DNA of 13,098 bases from Bacillota bacterium (GTDB taxonomy: Bacteria > Bacillota > Dethiobacteria > DTU022), in NCBI GenBank assembly GCA_012510305.1, contig JAAZIE010000175.1:1-13098 (forward strand), written 5' to 3'. Numbering within the stretch: position 1 is the first letter of the stretch; each line of letters opens with the position of its first letter. This document shows positions 1-6,970 of the stretch, piece after piece. Position numbers and translations under genes: made by a program. The notes below the pieces were generated by a model, which did not search any database, was not told where the DNA came from, and saw only the letters and a list, made by a program, of their open reading frames with translations.

Positions 1-2
1 GG

Positions 3-1691
3 GTGGCAACGCTGGCATTACTTGAGATCGAAGATCTAACCTATTATTACCCCGGCCGCAGCAAACCGGCGCTGGACCGGATCAGCCTGCAGCTTACCGA
101 GGGGGAATTTATCCTGGTGGCCGGGGGCTCCGGTTCAGGCAAGTCTACCCTGGCCCGCCTGGTTGCCGGGCTCATCCCGGAATTCTACGGCGGCAGGCAG
201 CGGGGAAGAGTGCTGCTGCGCGGTGAAGAGCTTGAAGGGAGGCGGCGCAGCGCTCTCAATACTGAAGTGGGTATTGTTTTTCAGGACCCGGAGCGTCAGC
301 TGGTGATGACCTCCGTGGAAGCGGAGATCGCTTTTGGGCTTGAAAACCTGGGGCTTCCCCGCCGGGAGATGTTCCGGCGTGCTGCAGAAGTGATGACCTT
401 TTTAAACCTTTTGCCGCTGCGCCGCCAGTTTACCGCCCAGCTCTCCGGGGGGGAGAAGCAGAAACTGGTTCTCGGTTCCGTCATCGCCATGTATCCGCGT
501 ATTCTTGTTCTCGATGAACCCACCTCGCAGCTTGATCCGGTGGCGGCGGCAGATATTTTTAACCTGGTGGAATCGCTGAACCGGGAGATGGGCTATACCG
601 TAATTCTCATCGAGCAGCGCCTGGAGCGGTGCTTTCACCTGGCCGATCGCCTTGTAGTCATGGAGAAGGGGGCGATAATATGCGATGATGCCCCCGGTGA
701 AGCCGCCCGCTGGCAGCTACAGAAAGGGCTGCCCTTTATCCCGCCCGTGGCCCGGTTTTTTGCCTCGCTGTCACCCGGGCCCGGCTCCGCTGTCCCCCTC
801 ACGGTGAGGGAAGGGCGCCGGGAGCTGCTAAAAAGATCGCCTTTATTTCCGGAGCGCAGAGAAGGACGCCGGGAGAGTGCGGGGCAGCGGACACCTTCTC
901 CAAAACCGGATCAAAAAGGAGCCCCCCTCCTTCAGGCGCGCTCGCTCTGGTACACCTACCCCGGGGGTTCGGAAGCGGTGAAGGGGCTCTCTTTGGAGCT
1001 GCGCCCGGGAGAGCTCACCGCCATGATCGGCCCCAACGGTTCCGGTAAAAGCACCCTTTTGAAGCTGCTGGCGGGGCTGCTCAAGCCGGACCGGGGAGCG
1101 GTGCTAATGCGGGGGCAGGATACCGCCGGCCTGGCGCCGTCGGAGATGGGGCGCCACCTGGGATACCTTTCCCAGAATCCAAACGATTACCTCACCCGGG
1201 AGACGGTGGAGGAGGAGCTGAAGTTTACGCTGAACAACTTTAACCGGCCCGGTAACGGGGTCTGTACAAAAATACTGCGTCAGCTGGGCCTGGAGCACCT
1301 GCGCCGGTTCAATCCCCGGGATCTGAGCGGCGGGGAGCGCCAGCGGGTGGCCCTGGCCTCGGTGCTGGTGATGGAACCGCCGCTTTTGCTGCTCGATGAG
1401 CCCACCAGGGGGCTCGATTACCGCTTGAAAATTGAACTGGGCCGGCTGCTGCAAGGGATCGTCTCTTCCGGCGGAACCGTGATCGTGGTGACCCATGACC
1501 TGGAATTCGCCGTGGAGTACGGCGCCCGGGTGATCATGCTCTGCGACGGGATGGTCGCCTGTGACGGGCCGCGCGCAGTATTGAGCGAATCCATTTTTTA
1601 TGCGCCCCAGATGGCCAGGTTATTCCGTGGATGGGGCAGGGGCATCCTCACCGTGGATGAAGGCCTTGCCGCCGCCGGGGAGGTGCTTTAG
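3..1691 (+). CDS. ECF transporter energizing ATPase, two fused EcfA/CbiO-type ABC domains (5' end at window edge)
   Basis: This cytoplasmic protein should hydrolyse ATP to drive an energy-coupling-factor vitamin or metal uptake system. Two complete ABC ATPase domains lie in one 562-residue chain. Domain 1 has Walker A at ~41-49 (GGSGSGKST), signature LSGGEKQK at ~148-155 and Walker B ILVLDEP at ~167-173. Domain 2 has Walker A GPNGSGKST at ~343-351, signature LSGGERQRV at ~441-449 and Walker B LLLLDEP at ~461-467. A charged, low-complexity linker (~260-305) joins them. Where domain 1 should carry the H-loop histidine it reads IEQRLE (Gln205), while domain 2 keeps VVTHDLE. The first visible start is GTG at 3, but the frame is open to the window edge, so the true start may lie upstream. 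It abuts the S-component gene with no gap, as in ECF operons with a fused EcfAA'. The EcfT subunit is not in the window and may lie upstream. The family call is firm; the substrate is not known. Confidence 0.9.
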   Translation: MATLALLEIEDLTYYYPGRSKPALDRISLQLTEGEFILVAGGSGSGKSTLARLVAGLIPEFYGGRQRGRVLLRGEELEGRRRSALNTEVGIVFQDPERQLVMTSVEAEIAFGLENLGLPRREMFRRAAEVMTFLNLLPLRRQFTAQLSGGEKQKLVLGSVIAMYPRILVLDEPTSQLDPVAAADIFNLVESLNREMGYTVILIEQRLERCFHLADRLVVMEKGAIICDDAPGEAARWQLQKGLPFIPPVARFFASLSPGPGSAVPLTVREGRRELLKRSPLFPERREGRRESAGQRTPSPKPDQKGAPLLQARSLWYTYPGGSEAVKGLSLELRPGELTAMIGPNGSGKSTLLKLLAGLLKPDRGAVLMRGQDTAGLAPSEMGRHLGYLSQNPNDYLTRETVEEELKFTLNNFNRPGNGVCTKILRQLGLEHLRRFNPRDLSGGERQRVALASVLVMEPPLLLLDEPTRGLDYRLKIELGRLLQGIVSSGGTVIVVTHDLEFAVEYGARVIMLCDGMVACDGPRAVLSESIFYAPQMARLFRGWGRGILTVDEGLAAAGEVL

Positions 1692-2399
1692 ATGGCGGCG
1701 AAAACTGCCGGGAGAAAGCTTCGCCGCGGTGCCGCCCTCCTTTTCACGGTTGGCCTCCTGGCGCTCGTGGGCTGGCAGCTGCCCTTTATTCTCCAGCACT
1801 GGGCCGCCTTTGTCATCATCTTTTTTGTGGGGGCACTTTTGTTTTTTTTCATTCGCTTTGAAAGAAGCGCGCTCTCTTCCCGGGAGGTGGGGGTGATCGC
1901 CATATTGGCGGCCCTGGCGGCAATCAGCCGGGTGCCCTTTGCCGCGCTGCCCGGGATTCAGCCCACTACTTTCATTACGATCATCTCCGGTTACGTCTTC
2001 GGGGCGCAGGCCGGGTTTATGGTCGGCGCTGTCGGCGCCCTGGGCTCAAATTTTTTCCTGGGCCAGGGGCCCTGGACTCTTTTTCAGATGCTTTTCTGGG
2101 GGCTGGCCGGGGCCGGCGCCGGGGTGCTGGGCCGGTATTTTCCCCGTACCGGCCGCGCCGGTATGGCTCTATTCAACGGCTTCTGGGGTTTTCTCTTCGG
2201 CTGGCTGATGAACCTTTACCTGGTGGTCTTTTTCATCAAACCGCTGACCTGGTCCTCCGTTCTGACGGCTTACAGCGCCAGTTTACCCTTTGATTGCTTC
2301 CATGCGCTGGGCAACGTTGCTTTCTCCGTGCTCCTGGGGCCGCAGCTGGTCAGGGTGCTGCGCCGTTTCAAAGCGAAGATGACTTATGTCGAAGGGTAG
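1692..2399 (+). CDS. ECF transporter substrate-binding (S) membrane component, possibly cobalamin type
   Basis: This is a 235-residue integral membrane protein, very hydrophobic, with about seven to eight predicted membrane segments (roughly 13-32, 37-54, 65-80, 94-120, 129-147, 158-182 and 200-220). The core from ~65 to 220 reads like ECF S components, with small-residue-rich helices and the stretch GYVFGAQAGFMVGAVGALGS followed by FFLGQGPWT. The first two helices look like an N-terminal addition to the usual six-helix S fold. The ATG directly follows the stop of the ATPase gene, and GGAGG at 1679-1683 is 8 bases upstream, so translation is probably coupled. Its position beside the fused EcfA supports the role. 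The sequence style recalls the CbrT-like S proteins proposed for cobalamin, but this is from memory of the family and the substrate should be treated as open. The last 16 bp overlap the convergent hydrolase gene. Confidence 0.8.
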   Translation: MAAKTAGRKLRRGAALLFTVGLLALVGWQLPFILQHWAAFVIIFFVGALLFFFIRFERSALSSREVGVIAILAALAAISRVPFAALPGIQPTTFITIISGYVFGAQAGFMVGAVGALGSNFFLGQGPWTLFQMLFWGLAGAGAGVLGRYFPRTGRAGMALFNGFWGFLFGWLMNLYLVVFFIKPLTWSSVLTAYSASLPFDCFHALGNVAFSVLLGPQLVRVLRRFKAKMTYVEG

Positions 2400-3244
2400 G
2401 CGGCCAGCACCCCGACGATCCTTTTGGCCAGGGTGCCGATGAGGCGGGCCGCTTCTTCCTGGCGGCAGGGGCGCTCCACCGCGACGGTCAGGGCCAGCGG
2501 GGGCCGGTGGGGGAAATAAAGCAGGGCCATATCGCCGACGATATCGTCAACCGTGCCCACCTTGTTTGCGATCACCGCCCGGCCGCCGACCAGGCGGCCG
2601 ATGCGCCCCTTGTCCGTCGCCGCCGCCATCATCCTGATGGCCATGCGGGTGAGCTTTTCCCCGGCTGCCTCCCTGTTTTGCAGGGCCAGCAGCAGCCGGT
2701 TAAGCTCGCCGGCGGTGGCGGTGTTGGAGGGATACTCTGAGGCGGAGTCGTAAAATTTACGGGTAAAAGCGCTGCTCTTCAGACCGAGTCTTTTCGCCGT
2801 GGCGGCGCAGCCGGCCCGGCCCACCTGTTCAAAAATAATGTTGGTGGCCACATTGTCGCTCAGCGCCATCATCAGGCCGAGGAGTATTTCCAGGCGGTAG
2901 CTGCTTCCCGCAGCGGCGAACTGCAGGAGGCCGGTCCCGGCAACCGGGGTTTCGCCGGCGTACTTGTCGCTTTCTTTTAGGGTGTAAAGGTCCCCCAGTG
3001 AAATGTTTCCCCGCTCCAGCTGCTCCAGTGCCGCCAGCAGAAGAAGGGTTTTGATCATGCTGGCGGGATAGAGGCGGCGGTGGGCTTCGATCCCGGCCTG
3101 CTCCCCGGTAGCAAAATCGTAAAGGCTGAGCCTCACTCTTTGCCTGTGAGCGGCAGCCTGCCCGCGCAGATCATCTTCGAGGCGGCCAAAAGCGGCTCGC
3201 TCTTCCGGTGAAGGCTGTTTTTGCTGCGGCCACTTTTGATACAC
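2384..3244 (-). CDS. Class A beta-lactamase-like serine hydrolase (PBP/beta-lactamase fold)
   Basis: The 286-residue protein has the active-site order of the class A beta-lactamase fold: SMIK at 62-65 (nucleophile Ser62, Lys65) and SDN at 129-131. The third motif, normally K-T/S-G, reads K-V-G at 228-230, followed by TVDD. No clear omega-loop Glu-x-x-Leu-Asn motif is seen; the nearest text is GELNRLL at ~179-185. It may therefore be a beta-lactamase relative acting on cell-wall peptides or other substrates, and penicillin hydrolysis cannot be assumed. No signal peptide is visible with the GTG start at 3244. A strong ribosome-binding site (AAAGGAGG, 3310-3303 on the - strand) lies well upstream of that GTG, with in-frame CTG codons at 3298 and 3295 and no ATG between. 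The real start may thus be a rare CTG adding 17-18 residues, or translation may start weakly at GTG. It is divergent from selA and convergent with the S-component gene. Confidence 0.8.
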   Translation of the reverse strand: MYQKWPQQKQPSPEERAAFGRLEDDLRGQAAAHRQRVRLSLYDFATGEQAGIEAHRRLYPASMIKTLLLLAALEQLERGNISLGDLYTLKESDKYAGETPVAGTGLLQFAAAGSSYRLEILLGLMMALSDNVATNIIFEQVGRAGCAATAKRLGLKSSAFTRKFYDSASEYPSNTATAGELNRLLLALQNREAAGEKLTRMAIRMMAAATDKGRIGRLVGGRAVIANKVGTVDDIVGDMALLYFPHRPPLALTVAVERPCRQEEAARLIGTLAKRIVGVLAAYPST

Positions 3245-3342
3245 CCAGCCCGGCAGAGCGGCGGTGAGCGGCCTGCAGCCGGTGCTTTTTCCCAGCAGGA
3301 TCCCTCCTTTTTAGGTGCTGCCGCCGGGCCCGGTATCAGGGC

Positions 3343-3361
3343 GGCGGCGACGCCTTTTTTT
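3343..3361 (+). terminator. Short intrinsic-terminator-like hairpin upstream of selA
   Basis: GGCG (3343-3346) pairs with CGCC (3351-3354) around a GCGA loop, which is a stable GNRA tetraloop, and is followed by seven T (3355-3361). On the + strand it could stop transcripts that read through from the ECF operon across the antisense of the hydrolase gene, insulating selA. The stem is only 4 bp. An alternative fold pairs GCCGCC (3320-3325) with GGCGGC (3340-3345 or 3343-3348). Confidence 0.4.
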
Positions 3362-3430
3362 AATATATGCGCCGGGGCGTGTCTGAAAGAAGAAGTTTCA
3401 CCGGGCTGCCGCATCGGCCCTGCGCCATAT

Positions 3431-3460
3431 TTGCCAAAAAGTCTCCTTTCTTGCTATAAT
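3431..3460 (+). promoter_or_regulatory. Probable sigma-70/sigma-A promoter of the selA-selB-selD operon
   Basis: A -35 box TTGCCA (3431-3436) is separated by 18 bases from a perfect -10 TATAAT (3455-3460), which is preceded by an extended -10 TGC. Transcription would start near 3467, giving a leader of about 29 bases before the selA GTG at 3496. The ribosome-binding run GGGGGGA lies at 3484-3490. Confidence 0.7.
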
Positions 3461-3495
3461 CTGTTCAGCAATCAAGTTTTCAAGGGGGGAAGATC

Positions 3496-4920
3496 GTGAC
3501 CGGGTTGCACAGCTTTCTACGCGAACTGCCCGCGGTGGATCGCCTGCTGCAGGAGCCGGTGCTTGCGGAGCTTGCCGGCCGGATGCCGCGGCGCCTCGTT
3601 TTGACCGCAGCCCAGGAGACGCTGCAGGCGTACCGGCAGAAGATCATTTGCGATCACGACAAGGCGGGCTCACTCGCTGCCGGCGGCCTCGATCTTTCTC
3701 CCGCAGCACTGGCCCGGGAAGCGGCGGCGTTGGCCCGCTGCCGGGCCCGGCCGGGCCTGCGCCCGGTGATCAACGCTACCGGGGTGGTTTTACATACCAA
3801 CCTGGGACGGGCTCCCCTGGCCGCTGCGGCCGTGGAGGCGGTCACCGGGGTGATGGAGCAGTACTGCAATCTGGAGATCGACCTGGAAGATGGCGAACGC
3901 GGTTCACGGCAGGTTCACCTGGAGGGCCTTCTTTGCGATTTGAGCGGAGCGGAAGCGGCGGTGGTGGTGAACAACAATGCCGCCGCCGTCTTTTTGGCTT
4001 TGAACAGCTGTGCCGCCGGAAAAGAAGTGATCGTTTCGCGGGGGGAGCTGGTGGAGATCGGCGGTTCCTTCCGGCTGCCCGAGGTGATGGCGGCCAGCGG
4101 TGTCCGCCTCGTAGAAGTAGGCACCACCAACAAGACCTACCGGCGCGATTATGAAGCCGCTATCAAAGAGAGCACCGCCGCCCTGATGAAAGTGCATACC
4201 AGCAATTATCACTTGGTGGGGTTCACCGCCTCTGTAAGCGCCGCCGACCTGGTTGCCCTGGCCCGGGCGCGCAATCTTCTGGCCCTGGAGGATCTCGGCA
4301 GCGGCCTGCTCTTTGATCCGGCCCGCTACGGGCTGCCCCCCGAACCGCGGGTCCAGGACAGCATCGCCGCCGGGATGGACCTGGTTACCTTCAGCGGAGA
4401 CAAGCTGCTCGGCGGCCCGCAGGCAGGCATTATTGTAGGCCGCCGTGAACTGGTGGAGAAGATACGGACCAACCAGCTGGCCCGGGTGATGCGGGTGGGC
4501 AAGCTCACCGTGGCCGCCCTGGAGGCGACCCTGCGGCTCAGCCTCGACGAAGAGAAAGCGGTGGAAGCGATCCCCGCCTGGCGGGCGCTGACGGCGCCCC
4601 TTACGCGTCTGCGGGAACGGGCCGAGGCCCTGGCCGGGCCGCTGAAGGAGAGTTTCGGCGAAGAGGGGGTCGGCCTCTGGGAAGGGAGTTCCCGGGTTGG
4701 CGGCGGCGCCCTGCCTACGGCGGAGCTGCCCACGGTGCTTATTTCCCTGCAGGCGCCGCGCCTCGAATCAACCGGGCTGGCCGAACGGCTGCGCAGCGGC
4801 GAACCGCCGGTGCTGGCACGGCTGCAGCAGGAAAGTTTGCTCTTCGATCTGCGCACGGTTTACCCGGAGCAGGATGCGTTGCTGCTGCAAGCGATATTGG
4901 ATGCGGCGGCGGAAGCGTGA
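3496..4920 (+). CDS. selA: L-seryl-tRNA(Sec) selenium transferase SelA
   Basis: SelA is a PLP enzyme that converts seryl-tRNA(Sec) to selenocysteyl-tRNA(Sec) in the cytoplasm, using selenophosphate made by SelD. The 474-residue length is normal for the family. The N-terminal tRNA-binding part (~1-80, starting LHSFLRELPAVDRLL) is followed by the conserved NATGVVLHTNLGRAPL stretch at ~91-106, and the PLP lysine lies in TFSGDKLLGGPQAG (Lys303, equivalent to E. coli Lys295). The start is GTG at 3496 with GGGGGGA 5 bases upstream. It is the first gene after a strong promoter, followed by selB and selD on the same strand. The 66-base gap to the likely selB start holds a terminator-like hairpin, so expression of the downstream genes may be reduced or controlled there. 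Confidence 0.96.
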   Translation: MTGLHSFLRELPAVDRLLQEPVLAELAGRMPRRLVLTAAQETLQAYRQKIICDHDKAGSLAAGGLDLSPAALAREAAALARCRARPGLRPVINATGVVLHTNLGRAPLAAAAVEAVTGVMEQYCNLEIDLEDGERGSRQVHLEGLLCDLSGAEAAVVVNNNAAAVFLALNSCAAGKEVIVSRGELVEIGGSFRLPEVMAASGVRLVEVGTTNKTYRRDYEAAIKESTAALMKVHTSNYHLVGFTASVSAADLVALARARNLLALEDLGSGLLFDPARYGLPPEPRVQDSIAAGMDLVTFSGDKLLGGPQAGIIVGRRELVEKIRTNQLARVMRVGKLTVAALEATLRLSLDEEKAVEAIPAWRALTAPLTRLRERAEALAGPLKESFGEEGVGLWEGSSRVGGGALPTAELPTVLISLQAPRLESTGLAERLRSGEPPVLARLQQESLLFDLRTVYPEQDALLLQAILDAAAEA

Positions 4921-4929
4921 GAGATTACT

Positions 4930-4960
4930 CCCGCCTTTACTTTGGACCGGCGGGTTTTTT
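4930..4960 (+). terminator. Intrinsic-terminator-like hairpin between selA and selB (possible attenuator)
   Basis: CCCGCC (4930-4935) pairs perfectly with GGCGGG (4949-4954) across a 13-base loop, and six T (4955-4960) follow at once. This is a textbook intrinsic terminator shape, but it sits inside what looks like one operon, 26 bases before the likely selB start. It could give partial termination after selA, or be a regulated attenuator. It also argues against starting selB at the upstream TTG (4942), which falls in the loop. Confidence 0.6.
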
Positions 4961-4986
4961 CCAGTGAACAGGAAAGGCTGGTTTTT

Positions 4987-6909
4987 TTGAAACACCTCGT
5001 TATCGGCACTGCCGGACATGTGGATCACGGAAAAACCGTGCTGATCAAAGCGCTTACCGGGGTCGATACCGACCGGCTGCGGGAAGAGCAAAAGCGCGGT
5101 ATCTCCATCGATCTGGGGTTTGCCCCCCTGGAGCTCCCCGGCGGCCGCCTGGCCGGGATCGTCGACGTGCCCGGCCACGAGCGCTTTATTCACAACATGC
5201 TCGCCGGCGCTGCCGGCATGGACCTGGTGCTGCTGGTGGTCGATGCCGCCGAGGGGATCATGCCGCAAACAAAAGAACATCTGCAGATTCTGCAGCTTTT
5301 GGGGCTGGAAAAAGGAATCGTGGTGATCACCAAAACCGACCAGGTGGAGCCGGATTGGCTGGAACTGGTCCGGGAAGAGGTGGGCGACGGGCTGAAGGGG
5401 ACTTTTCTGGAGCGCGCGCCCCTTCAGGAGGTCTCCGCTTTTACCGGCCAAGGGATCGCTGAGTTAAGAGAGCTGATCGACCGGGCCACCCGCGATCTGG
5501 CTCCCCGCGATTCTGCGGGGCCGCTGCGGCTGCCGGTGGATCGCTCTTTCTCCATCGCCGGCTTCGGCACCGTGGTTACCGGAACTCTTTTTCGCGGGAG
5601 CGTGCGGGTGGGCGACCGGGTGGAGATTGTCCCCCCCGGCCTGGAGGTGCGCGTGCGCAACATCCAGGTTCACGAGCGCGACCGGCAGGAAGCCCGGGCC
5701 GGGCAGCGGGTGGCTTTAAACCTGGCCGGCGTGGAAAAAAAAGAGATCCGGCGCGGCAGCGTCGTCGCTTCACCCGGTTACTACCGGCCCACCGCTCTTC
5801 TGGATACCGCTTTAACCCTGCTGCCGGGGGCGCCGCGGCCGCTTAAAAATTTAGATCCCGTCCATCTCTTTTTGGGGACCGCCCGGGTGGTGGCGCGGCT
5901 GCTGCTGCTCGACTGCGAGGAGCTGAAGCCCGGTGAGAAGGGCCTGGCCCAGTGCCGCCTGAGCGATCCGTTGGTGGCGGACCGGGCCGATCGCTTCATC
6001 ATCCGCTCGTACTCCCCCATGACCACCATCGGGGGCGGCGGCGTGCTCGACCCTGCCCCCTCGCGGCACCGCCGTTTTCGCCCGGCTTCCTTTGCCCACT
6101 TGAAAGAGCTGGCCCAAGATCCGGGGGCGGGGGGAGAGAGGGCCTTTGTTTACCGCAAGCTTGGCGATATGATCATCGCCGATCCCGGCCGCCTGGCCCG
6201 GGAGACGCGCCTGGATGAGGCGCGGCTGCGGGATATTTTGGAGGAGCTGATCCGGGAAGGGACGGTGGAGAAGCTGGGCCAAAGCTATCTCCCCCGGGCC
6301 GGCCTCGAGCAGTGGGAGCACCGGACCCTGCAGGCACTGGAGGAATATCACCGCCGTCACCACCTGCTGCCGGGGATCTCCAGGGCGCAGCTGAAGGGGG
6401 CGCTGCCCCGGGAGCTGGGCTTGAAAGAATATGATCTTTTTCTGGAGCGGCTGCAGGAGCAGGGCCGGGTGGAGCTTCAAGGGGAGCTGGTGAGCAAGAA
6501 AAAATTTGTGCCCCGGCCTACGGTGCAGGAGCGGGAACAGCTGGAACAGCTGGCCAATATTTACGCCGGGGCGCCCTTTCAGCCCCCCACGGTGAAGGAG
6601 GCGCTGGAACAGACGGGAATCAAGGATGCTGATCGGGAGAGCTGCTACAGCTACCTGTTATTCAGCGGCCGGCTGGTTAAAATAAACGACGAGATCTATT
6701 TTCACCGGGAGGCTTACGAGCGGGCCGTGGAGCTGCTGCGCCGCCATTTTGCTGCCGCCCAAACCATTACCCTGGCCGAATTCAGAGATCTCACGGGCAG
6801 TTCCCGAAAGATCATCCAGCCGCTGCTGGAGCGCTTCGATCAGCTCAAGCTGACCCGCCGGGTGGGCGATCACCGCGTCCCCCTGAAACTGTTAAACGAC
6901 AACCGGTAA
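4987..6909 (+). CDS. selB: Selenocysteine-specific translation elongation factor SelB
   Basis: SelB is a GTPase that carries Sec-tRNA(Sec) to the ribosome and binds the SECIS hairpin of the mRNA through C-terminal winged-helix domains. From the TTG at 4987 the 640-residue product begins MKHLVIGTAGHVDHGKT, so the G1 loop is at ~10-17, G3 DVPGHE at 60-65 and G4 TKTD at 115-118, as in EF-Tu-like factors. Beta-barrel domains follow to about residue 360, then several winged-helix units. The last one contains ITLAEFRDLTGSSRKIIQ, typical of the SelB C-terminus that contacts SECIS RNA. I chose TTG 4987 because AGGAAAGG (4970-4977) is 9 bases upstream and the protein then starts exactly at the conserved family start. 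An in-frame TTG at 4942 would add 15 residues and lies inside a hairpin. About 60 bases separate it from selD. Confidence 0.95.
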   Translation: MKHLVIGTAGHVDHGKTVLIKALTGVDTDRLREEQKRGISIDLGFAPLELPGGRLAGIVDVPGHERFIHNMLAGAAGMDLVLLVVDAAEGIMPQTKEHLQILQLLGLEKGIVVITKTDQVEPDWLELVREEVGDGLKGTFLERAPLQEVSAFTGQGIAELRELIDRATRDLAPRDSAGPLRLPVDRSFSIAGFGTVVTGTLFRGSVRVGDRVEIVPPGLEVRVRNIQVHERDRQEARAGQRVALNLAGVEKKEIRRGSVVASPGYYRPTALLDTALTLLPGAPRPLKNLDPVHLFLGTARVVARLLLLDCEELKPGEKGLAQCRLSDPLVADRADRFIIRSYSPMTTIGGGGVLDPAPSRHRRFRPASFAHLKELAQDPGAGGERAFVYRKLGDMIIADPGRLARETRLDEARLRDILEELIREGTVEKLGQSYLPRAGLEQWEHRTLQALEEYHRRHHLLPGISRAQLKGALPRELGLKEYDLFLERLQEQGRVELQGELVSKKKFVPRPTVQEREQLEQLANIYAGAPFQPPTVKEALEQTGIKDADRESCYSYLLFSGRLVKINDEIYFHREAYERAVELLRRHFAAAQTITLAEFRDLTGSSRKIIQPLLERFDQLKLTRRVGDHRVPLKLLNDNR

Positions 6910-6970
6910 ATGCGGCCGGCGGCATGAATGCCGGCGGTGAAGATAGACCGGGCAGGAGGTGGTATGGAAT

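Noticed and set aside
2387..2393. A second exact TGTCGAA (Spo0A box) on the + strand
   Set aside because: It lies inside the 3' end of the S-component gene with no promoter context; a chance match is expected in a window this size.
2294..2740. 148-residue + strand ORF across the hydrolase gene
   Set aside because: It is the antisense of a clear serine hydrolase with SMIK and SDN motifs and has no recognisable domain of its own.
4942..4986. Upstream TTG start for selB adding 15 residues
   Set aside because: It lies in the loop of a terminator-like hairpin, has no ribosome-binding site, and the family N-terminus fits the TTG at 4987 exactly.
6920..6933. Hairpin CGGCA-TGAA-TGCCG between selB and selD
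   Set aside because: A 5-bp stem with no T run in GC-rich DNA is likely chance; not supported as a terminator.
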